A DNA stretch of 64,000 nucleotides, from contig CANTFL010001103.1 of assembly GCA_947650285.1 (NCBI GenBank), positions 1 through 64,000 of the forward strand. The letters are read 5' to 3'. A program made the position numbers and the translations under genes. This document shows, piece by piece, positions 55,975 through 64,000 of the stretch. Source of the DNA: Hyaloperonospora brassicae. Taxonomy: Eukaryota > Oomycota > Peronosporomycetes > Peronosporales > Peronosporaceae. The notes beneath the pieces are model-generated. The model was given only the letters and a program-made list of their open reading frames with translations. It made no database searches and had not been told where the DNA came from. Within the stretch, counting starts at the first letter, position 1; every line of letters starts with the position of its first letter.

Positions 55975-57310
55975 CTATGACCACTTTACATTTTTCTTGA
56001 GTAACCAAGAAAGATGAACAGTCATCTCGGCGTAGTTGCGCGAGTACTTGTGCAAGTACGCCGTTAGACCAAGGAACTTCCGAAGTCCCTTGACATCGAC
56101 TGGCACAGGCCAGTCGGTGATCGCCTTGATCTTTTCGGGATCAGGGCGTACGCCGTGTTTACCTACGATGCACCCAAGAAGTGGTATTTCGCTAGCCGCA
56201 AATATACACTTCTTGAGGTTTGCGTACAACTTATGCTTGCGCATAAGTTAAAGAACCTTACGGACGTGATTTCTATGAACTTCAACGTCCGTCTTTCCGT
56301 CCATAGCCCGACTATGGACGAACACATCGTCGAAGTAACTCGGTGCGAAATCCCGCACCGGTCTCAACAGATTTGTAACATATCTGTTGAACTTTGCAGG
56401 GGCATTACTCAGCCCCTGTGGCATCAATAGCCGCTCCCACAGCATACCGCTGGGTGTGATCACTGCTGTGCACGGTATGTCCCGTTCACGCATGAGGATC
56501 TGATAGAATCCATCCATCAGATCCATGGACGAAAAGATGGTTTACCTTGGAAATACCATCTATGGAGACGTCCTTCCTCGGTATCGGCGTCTGAGCCGGT
56601 ACCGTTGCAGCGTTCAATTTGTTGAATGCATGCACTATCCGCCATCCTCCTGTGGCCTTGCGCACACAGAAGGTCGGGAGATGTGAGGGGATGTCGATTC
56701 CCTCACATGGCCCGCTGCTAAGCGATCGGCAAATAACTTGTCGATCGCTATCACTTGTTCACGAGGCAGTGGCCACTGCTTCATGACACTGTACTTCGAG
56801 CCCGGTTTGAGCTCGATCTCGTGTCGAGTTCCTTTGTCCTTAGGCAACTCGCAAGGTACGGATTCAGGGAACACATCCTTGAATTCGATCAAATCCTTAT
56901 ACAAAGGATTTGTTTGAAGCGACTCACAGGATTGAGACGTGTATCGCTCAATCCGAGTCTTCTCATTGAGGACACTTTCGTACATCGATGACCCGTTCGT
57001 TCTCAGCAAATACTGTTGCCGACCGAATATCGGCCACATACTCATCCTCTGTGACGAGTATGCAGATCTGCTTGACTTTGCCACTACGCAGATCACGCAA
57101 AAACCGTTTCGGTTCTAGCGTTGGCAACTGAGTTATCTCCGAAGTTAACTTCGGGAGCACAATCAGGTCAAGTGTATAAGCGCCTATACTTGATCGGTCA
57201 TTGACCAAGACGTTCAACGTCTCGGTTTCTTCCTGGGAACTTGTTCCCACAGGTTGCTGAGGGCCTGATCCGTCAGAATGATACTCTTGAGGAATTCCTT
57301 GTTCAAGCAC
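55975..57310 (-). pseudogene. Reverse transcriptase of gypsy pol, frames broken
   Basis: Fragments in several frames. First come FKDVFPESVPCELPKDKGTR and LPREQVIAIDKLF (57.0-56.7 kb). Then, shifted, GGWRIVHAFNKLNAATVPAQ. Then, shifted again, DGFYQILMRERD, GLSNAPAKFNRY and the catalytic YFDD (56.5-56.25 kb). After an in-frame TAA comes the thumb (LYANLKKCIFAASEIPLLGC, FLGLTAYLHKY), ending at another stop (56.24-55.98 kb). At least three frame changes and two nonsense codons make it non-functional. Confidence 0.9.
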
Positions 57311-57385
57311 ATGGAAACTTATCCCCTCGACGTCTTCTGACTGTGGCTATGAAAACACAGTTAGGGACGGGCCTTCAACGGTCGA

Positions 57386-58300
57386 CTATCCAGTTGACCT
57401 AGGATGACCGTGTTGCCCTTTGGTGACAACATGCTTCTTCTGTCTAGGATGTTGCCCGCTAGGCATACATCCATGTCCCGATCCACTTGACTTATTTGAG
57501 TGGTAGACCTTCGGCGCCGCCTGTACTTCTGTACAGCCGCCGGGATCTTGCTCCACAGTGTAGTGATCAACTACACTGTGATCTTGTGCAGTCGTGCTAA
57601 CGACCGTACCGCAAGTGAGGTTATCGCACGCACTAGCGGTACATCCACAAGCTTTTGGACGCTCCATGACGTTCATCAGATGGCCATCTGATGAACAAGC
57701 GGCAGGCATCTTCACGGATCGATGCTGCCAGCTCACTCTTGGCTCGTACCTTTTGAGCCAAGGTAATCCCAGGATGACATTAAATTTGTCATCCAGATCA
57801 AGTACGATGAAGTCATCATCGTACTGTTCGCCCTCCAACGTGTAGTGGATTCCTACTACACGTTTATAAACGGTAATCGATGCGCCTGTTGCAAGGCGCA
57901 CCGTCATCCTTGTGAGGGGAATGTCGCGCTCAACGAACTTGAGCCTACAACCCTCTAGTGGCTGGCGACAAACAAAGTTGTTCGACGCCTCACAGTCTAC
58001 TAGGGCACGAAGCGACAAATCATTTGTCGCTTCCAACTTCAAGGTGATGAGCGAAACGTCATCACCAGGTGCAGAGACACAAAATGATTGTGTATCTGGA
58101 GCAACTTTCGTCAAGAGATTTGCAAATTCTCTTGAGGTTGCTGGATGAGTAGGGCGCTCCGCCCCTACTGACCCCGACCATTTTTTGATGGTCCGTCTCG
58201 CTGTTGCGGTTTCGCAACAACGCTGGACCACGCCCATTGCCCTTTCTGGCAAACGGACGTCCATTTCGCTCAGTACTGTTTGGTACTGGGCGTGGAGCAC
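57386..58300 (-). pseudogene. Retroviral-type aspartic protease region
   Basis: Contains ALVDCEASNNFV at the active-site position and DKFNVILGLPWL (flap/hydrophobic Gly). Related elements have D-[ST/C]-G-A; here the Gly is Glu (codon GAG), consistent with one G-to-A change that should abolish activity. The frame overlaps the end of gag. Confidence 0.8.
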
Positions 58301-59317
58301 TACACTCGTATGCGTAGTGCCCTAAATTCTGACAGAGATTGCACTTCTGCAATCGCTTGTTGTTTGAAGAGCGAGGTCTCTTGCTCTCAACATAGCAGAG
58401 GTCCATTGGTTCTGGACCTCCGATCTCTTGTCGTCTTGGTAGACGATAAGAGTTTGAGCTAGCATGAGCCTGTCTCATGCTAAAGTCTTCATGTTCCGCG
58501 GCTGATATCGCATCTTCCAGCGTACTCAGCTCAAGGCGGAACAGGTGGCTCCTGACGGGCCCTTCTGCGAGCCCTTGCATGAACACCGTAATCAACGTGT
58601 GTTCATGGACTGGGTTAGCAGTTATACTACTCGCGAGGAGTCGTATATGTTGAGCGTAAGCGTGCACATCACGCTTACCCTGCTTGATTTTCAGGAGCTC
58701 TGAACGAGCCCTGAACTCAGCCCGTGGCGGCTCAAACGTTTTTCTGAACCGGTACTTGAAGTCATCTAGCGACCTAAACACATTTGGCTCGCTACTCTCG
58801 AGCCCCGGGGACCAAGTTTGGCACGTCATTCCAAGTGGGTTTGAGCAAATGTGAGTTTCATTTGCTCATCTTCGACGCGACGAGACCTTTAGGCTCTGTC
58901 GAGTTCGACAAACCACAGTAACAGGGAGTCTTCCGGGACTACACTGTATTTGGAGATGTCAACTTTCATGACTTCGGGACGACGCGCATGTGCCGTCCCG
59001 CCCGCAGCAGCATGGAAATGCTGCTATCTCAACAGCTCTATCTGTTGAGCACTGAGTTCTCTCAACTGATTGGCCTGTTGAGAGCCTTGCTGGTGAAGCA
59101 AGGCTACTTTCTCCCTTTTGGCGACAAGTCCATTTTGAATGAACTTGGCTATAGCGGCATGTTGTTGGTCTCTGTCTAGAGACTCCAACATGGCGCGAAT
59201 GGCGAAACCGCCTACGGTAGAACTCATTCGTTCTACCGCACTCCATTCGATGTCACTCAAATGGGTAAACCCTTCACGCGTGGCGTGAAAGGTCTCTTCA
59301 TCATCCAACATGTTCAT
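58062..59317 (-). pseudogene. Gag of the gypsy element, broken
   Basis: Starts at MNMLDDEE (59,317). A helical N-terminus follows, then the capsid-like block (FRKTFEPPRAEFRARSEL, HAYAQHIRLLASS) and a CCHC zinc knuckle (CNLCQNLGHYAYEC). In-frame stops TAG 59,024, TAA 58,889 and TGA 58,826 interrupt it, and a frame change near 58,815 leads into the capsid part. Confidence 0.85.
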
Positions 59318-59343
59318 GTTGGATGCTGTGGTCCTTGGAAGGA

Positions 59344-59359
59344 CTACAAAGTGCTACCA
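59344..59359 (-). promoter_or_regulatory. Primer-binding site candidate
   Basis: Two bases inside the 5' LTR the minus strand reads TGGTAGCACTTTGTAG. The leading TGG is the complement of a tRNA CCA end. I cannot name the priming tRNA. Confidence 0.55.
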
Positions 59360-59361
59360 GG

Positions 59362-59754
59362 TGTAACGGGGCACACCCTTGCGTGAACTTAACGACAAGG
59401 GTTTTGGTGCCCCGAAAGACGTACACGAGGCAAACTAGGAAGCGTAGATAAGGTAAAAGTAGAACTGCTATATTAATATAATTAAGTCTTTAACCACTGT
59501 CTCTCTGTTTGACTTAACTTAATTATACTAATATAACTGAATGTATGACGACGTCTACTCACCCCTCATTGCGCGCGTCTTGCGGCGATTGGTGGGTTGA
59601 TATTGTCAAGATATCAACCAATGAGCAGACTCTTTGGTCGACCCATCAATATCACCACCATTGGTGATATCGTTCAAAAAATATTCAGCTTAATATTCTT
59701 TATTGTCATTATCTTCTAAATGACAATTTCCATGTAACGGGCTGCCCCGTTACA
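59362..59754 (-). repeat. LTR (5' LTR of the element)
   Basis: Begins TGTAACGGGGC and ends GCCCCGTTACA, an exact 11-bp inverted terminal motif. It is followed by the CTTAA target duplicate. Confidence 0.93.
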
Positions 59755-59840
59755 CTTAACCTGAGGGATGATACCTTGTACCTTCAATACGTTGCCTTTA
59801 AGTTCACCAATTCGAAGAACACTTTACCACAACTTTATGG
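59755..59840 (-). mobile_element. Continuation of decayed element, copy 2
   Basis: The reverse complement reads GGTGAACTTAAAGGCAACG then TATTGAAGGTACAAGG, collinear with 37.08 kb and continuing directly into 51.78 kb once the gypsy insert is removed. It encodes a short coiled segment (ELKGNVLKVQG), as in copy 1. Confidence 0.5.
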
Positions 59841-62800
59841 AACTATAGATTTTTCTTTCTGCTGGATATCGAACTTCGACTAGCGATGACATATGCATCA
59901 GCGATAAGAATGAGATACGAATCTGATGCAAAAAATGATTGTATTGATGCTTCCGGAATGAGCTTCATCGACGAAAGGTTGGCAGGAGTGGAAGAGCATA
60001 CTAATCGGTTCTGGTATTGTGAAGATGGAATGCATTATTATATATTAGTTTAAATATCCAATTTAATGAAGAGATGACCCCTAGCAGAAATTATATGCAC
60101 GCCGATCGGCGCCAATAAAATAACATATGCAGCCCGCTCGCAGCTACATCGCATTCAAATAAAATTCTTTCGATAGCACAAAGACGCGTTGCATATCGCA
60201 AGCGATTGGATAGCACGCCTTTAACTAAGCTAGCTATCCCTGGCAAATCCACACTACCAATTCGAATCAATTAAATCTTTATCTGCAGTTGTAGGTTAAA
60301 TATTTATTGTCAAGTACAGCCGGTATATTTAGTATGTAGAAGATCTGTTACTGCCATCTTTGGCAAGACTTCCACATCCAAAACCGGTAATGGCTATCGT
60401 GCCATGTGAAGAGAGTTTCTGCCCGATAGACTGGGTCTTAAATCGTAAACAACACCAACTATTCATATTTGAGTATTCATGCCTCTTCAAGAGACCTAAC
60501 GCGATAGTCAGAGGGTTCCCAGGTGTGACCATTGAGGCTTGTGTGTCCACATTCTCTAACAGAAATTAGCCTGTTCGTATCGTGGTAAAAGTCCAGTACC
60601 ATCTAGTAGAAGCGGTAATTGCTTGTCAGATACATCAAAGACCCATGCATTTACTTAAACAAGAGTCGACGCAGAATGAGAGGTATTCAGCACCATTACA
60701 GCTGGACAAATCTTTGAGATTACAGCAAATGGCTGACACAACATTTTATTCAGGATGGGCTACATACTAGCAATTGAAAAGTTTCACCGTCTTTATTCAC
60801 GATAAAAAAGGGATAGTTGCTTGCGAAAGACGGCTTAATGTGTGGAAAAAGTAACGGCGATGCGGCTCATCCTTGCGACCACTATCGCGCGCATCTACTT
60901 TGAGACCATGTAATGACTTACAAGGAGATCGGACGACGCGTCAGCGAATGAGGCACTCTATAGCAGCGTGTGTCACCCGGCAGGCCGCTCCGATACCAGT
61001 GTACCGGAACGATGAGCTTCGGAGGCCGGTTTTGAGACGATGCACTAAGGGCCGAGTCCGAATAAAGACTGATATGCATTTTTAACTCCAGTATGCCGCA
61101 CCCGAATATAGACGGACAGAATTGCGGTCGTATTAGCAGAGTTGGTCTGCATAATCGTAACATCACAGGGATAAAGTTGAAAGCATACATACAACAGCTT
61201 TGTTCCATCACCAAAAGATAGCATCGAGCAGCAGAAGCATCCATTCGAGAGGCGATTTTAAATTTTAGTATACAGTTGCATGTTCGGCACCCTACATGGT
61301 CCGCGTTTCTCCAGGAGACCGAAAAACGATCAGCCAACGGGAACACTGGCGGTCATGTCCTGGCGTAGAACTTTTTACAGATCTCGCACATATTAACACC
61401 ATGTATATATACAATTTAAACCTGTACGGTATCTATTGTGTAAGAAGCGATAGATCATACATGATGATTTGTTCGTCTTTTTTACGCAGCCGTTACATTT
61501 AGTACTTTTAATGACCTGATATATCACTCATCGAATAGGGCCTACACAGCCCTTACTGGTCGTGTTTGTTGTGCTACACGACGAAGGGCTTTGTTGCAGC
61601 TGGATATTCTGGGCTCCAGCCATTCCGAATAGCCCCACGATTTGTTTAAGGGTATTTATGCTAATTTGATCGGATTTGATCGCTTGGTCACATGATTTCT
61701 GGATAACAAAGTGTTCTGATGATTTTGTTTGATAGCAGGTGTTTTCGAACAAGCGTCGACTAGCTGGAACGGACTTAACCTAAGCTACAAGAGAAAATTT
61801 AAAAACTACACAATCGTTTACTATGTAGTATGTATATATATATACTTTGACCTTCCGCCACTACCATAAATCTTCTTCTAGTAGTATCATCAATCTGGAC
61901 GTATGTGATGTATCGAGACAACTTGCGGAGAAGTGAATCAAGAAGTGTGGACCGCAGATCGCGCTGCGACTAAGTACCTAGTCTTGCTGTGGGTATAAGC
62001 TACACTCTGAGGAACACCACACACTGCGATCTCGTGCACCGCGATCTTGGATGATGAGATCTTGGGTGATGAGATCCAGTTAGAAGAAGGCTTGGGCGCG
62101 ATCTTGGGGGCGCGATCTTGGATGATGTGATCTTGGATTTGTGATCTTGAGTGAAGCGGTATCGTAAATTGCGATCTAGAGATGATAAGGTCAAGGTAAT
62201 ATGGCGTGATCACCCAATACGATTGAAGATAAATCTTCGACAGTACATGGCGACAAGTGGTGATCCATTTATAACAAAAAAAAACAGGTATAGCTATAGG
62301 ACAAGACTATGCTTGGGTATTATTTAATGAGAAATCAATTTACTTCCAAGTGCATAACTGTCGTTCTTCTTTCCGTAGGACTATTTGGAATACCGACGTC
62401 TGAGAAGGTCGAAAAACCACCAAGAACATCACTACTAGTTTATTTTTACAAAAGGAAAAGATATCTCCAAAACCCGTTCAGCTGCGATTGGACGCAGAGT
62501 GCAAGATCGCGAGACGGCTCAAGTGGTTAGAATGCTCGCGGGTCAAGCAACCGCTTTGGACTGCCGATCTCGTAGAGATCAGGGTGACTCATATCGAGCA
62601 CTCAGTAAGTATACTCGTGATCGTGTGAAGAATATCATACATTCACCGACATATCTCGAACACGGTCATGTTTTCCACCGACACGTGTCCACATGTAGTA
62701 GTTCAGCTCGCCCTATCGACGGATACAAAAGGTGAGGAAGGAAAAAAGCGCGTAAACGGAGTACGGCCTCCTATAGGCGGTCGTCTGGGCGCCAGTGGAT

Positions 62801-62934
62801 AGCCGAGATCACAAAATATTGATGATCGCCACTCCACTACCCACTTACTTATACTACGTTCAGCTTGAGCAGCTTCTCATACGTCAGTACAAGCGTTCCG
62901 TGCATCGTGACAGACCCTGTAGCGGAGCTATAAT
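59841..62934. other. AT-rich decayed DNA with a GATCTTGG-rich patch
   Basis: No gene recognised. Probably eroded retroelement sequence upstream of copy 2. The patch at 62,030-62,180 is listed separately. Confidence 0.4.
62030..62180. repeat. Irregular GATCTTGG(G/A)TGATG repeats
   Basis: About nine GATCT sites fall within 150 bp, in short direct repeats of the type GCGATCTTGGATGATGAGAT with variable spacing. Flanking DNA lacks them. Confidence 0.7.
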
Positions 62935-63330
62935 TGCAACGGGGCATGCCCTTACCAAAGCACTGGTAAACCCTTGTATATTTTTTCAATTAACGTGTGC
63001 GTGCTCCCGGGTGTCACATACACGCGAGAGTTGAGGAAGCGCGAGGTAGAGAGCTGAGCAAAGGATGCTCAGAGTGAGGGGAAAGTGAACTGTATTTATT
63101 GTAATCACCTTTTTTGACCAACCCTCTTTGTCTTACTTGAACTATATACACCTACAATATCGAGCGTCTTTTTCTCGCTTACCACCCATTGCGCGCGTCT
63201 AGCGATTGGCGTATTATATTGGAGATGTCCTGATTTAAGTCAACGAATAAGTAAAGCGCCCTTATGTATTACTCTTGGAGGTAATATTCCATCAAAATTC
63301 CTTTGCTCGGTAATATTGATGATTTCTTTT
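62935..63330. repeat. Diverged LTR relic related to the gypsy LTR
   Basis: Begins TGCAACGGGGCATGCCCTTA (the intact LTR begins TGTAACGGGGCACACCCTT). In collinear order it keeps GAGG.AAGCG.GAGGTA, AAAGT.GAACTG.TAT and ACC.CATTGCGCGCGTCT.GCGATTGG. The right end has lost a clear boundary. Confidence 0.6.
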
Positions 63331-63599
63331 AAAGTAAAATGATTTTCACATTGATTTATTGTGATATCTATGACATAAAACGGACTCACCGTTTTGAAAA
63401 CAGCTCCTTTGCCAGAGGAAGGCTTGTTGCTCAACGATCTACTGTGTTTTACAAAAAAGAAAATCACTCAATGAGTCTGCTCTGCTCTGCTCACCGAGCT
63501 TTGATCCTGGCTCAAGCGACTCTACGTGTCGTAAATTCATCAGCATTAAGTACTCGTAAGAACATGCCTGAACAAGGCTTCTTACGCTAGTGATCAAAG

Positions 63600-63959
63600 A
63601 TGGGTAATCAGGCACGCTTTTATGCAGACCAAAATGCGAACTGGTTGTTTAATGAATCATTATACGGAGATATTCCCCCGCATAAAATATCATACAACGT
63701 TTCACTTTCTGCTGCAGTTAAACCTGAAACGCACCATTGGTGGCTGAAGCGAAACGGATTTAAAAAGGCGGTACATCACACGGTACACCTACCTAGCCCA
63801 TTGATGTACCACTCACAGTGGACCATCGTTACAGACCCCGTGTTCCAAAGAAAGCCGACAAACTCCCAACGACGTCAAGAGCTCATCCGCTCAACTATCA
63901 CGAGGCAAGCAACACATGCAAAAACAGTACAAACAATCGACACACATTTTTGTTCATAA
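63600..63959 (+). CDS. Hypothetical 119-residue open frame
   Basis: An ATG-started frame in AT-rich DNA, longer than expected by chance there. It is rich in His, Asn, Thr and Lys (HHWWLKRNGFKKAVHH) with no signal peptide or domain I know. It could be an exon or a repeat-derived frame cut by the window end. Confidence 0.25.
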   Translation: MGNQARFYADQNANWLFNESLYGDIPPHKISYNVSLSAAVKPETHHWWLKRNGFKKAVHHTVHLPSPLMYHSQWTIVTDPVFQRKPTNSQRRQELIRSTITRQATHAKTVQTIDTHFCS

Positions 63960-64000
63960 GTCGGCAAGTCTAGACATCATGACAAGTGGACAATCACGAC

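Larger units (their letters stand above)
51777..59754 (-). mobile_element. Ty3/gypsy chromovirus, full-length but inactivated
   Basis: A 7,978-bp LTR retrotransposon whose coding strand is minus. It has LTRs of 394 and 393 bp, a primer-binding site next to the 59.36-kb LTR, a polypurine tract next to the 52.17-kb LTR and a 5-bp target duplication CTTAA (51,772-51,776 and 59,755-59,759). The gene order gag, protease, reverse transcriptase, RNase H, integrase, chromodomain is that of chromoviruses. The two LTRs differ at about 11 substitutions and one indel (about 3%). Gag and pol carry several stops and frame changes. An antisense frame occupies the 52.2-53.9 kb end. Confidence 0.93.

Noticed and set aside
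62400..62630. Open frame of about 75 codons
   Set aside because: No ATG, no domain; length is within chance.

Overview
The window is nuclear DNA of an oomycete, most likely a Phytophthora or downy-mildew relative (Peronosporales). The evidence is an elicitin-like gene, a secreted effector-like gene behind a near-perfect oomycete initiator/flanking promoter element, short GT-AG introns (mostly about 65-120 nt), and oomycete-style domain fusions (PDZ with FYVE/PIKfyve; PDZ with PH). There is no bacterial signature: no operons and no Shine-Dalgarno-led starts.

Layout. Bases 1-35,700 are a gene-rich, GC-balanced block. In order it holds: an AAAP amino-acid transporter (-, 2 exons); mitochondrial translation initiation factor IF-2 (-, 3 exons), which diverges from a mitochondrial carrier (+, 3 exons) across about 195 bp; a decayed or hidden multi-exon gene (-, 6.6-7.4 kb); a GPI-type elicitin-like protein (+); an RCC1-repeat protein (-); a PDZ-PDZ-PH protein (+); a ZNHIT2-like HIT zinc-finger protein (-); an RXLR-like secreted protein (-); a possible broken gene (+, 17.1-17.8 kb); a giant intronless PDZ-FYVE-TCP1-PIPK (Fab1/PIKfyve) kinase (-); a small possible pseudogene (-, 25.7-26.0 kb); a seven-exon Sly1/SCFD1 Sec1-Munc18 protein (+); and a coiled-coil protein (-).

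Bases 35,700-64,000 are an AT-rich, gene-poor compartment built from decayed retrotransposons. A badly eroded chromovirus-like element can be traced at about 35.8-43.7 kb (+). The 5' part of a related element lies in inverted orientation at about 51.0-51.8 kb and continues at 59.76 kb. It is split by a younger Ty3/gypsy chromovirus (51,777-59,754, pol on -) with 394/393-bp LTRs, an 11-bp inverted terminal motif, PBS, polypurine tract and a 5-bp CTTAA target duplication. This younger element is itself dead: gag and pol carry several stops and frame changes. It carries a long antisense reading frame (+, 52,213-53,910) ending in a coiled coil, with only three stops in 566 codons and overlapping the chromodomain end of pol. 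That antisense frame is the least explained feature of the window. A related LTR relic begins at 62,935.

The housekeeping genes cover mitochondrial translation and transport, ER-Golgi trafficking (Sly1) and endosomal phosphoinositide signalling (PIKfyve). The elicitin-like and RXLR-like genes are the host-interaction component. No shared operon-like logic links them, apart from the divergent pair of mitochondrial genes.
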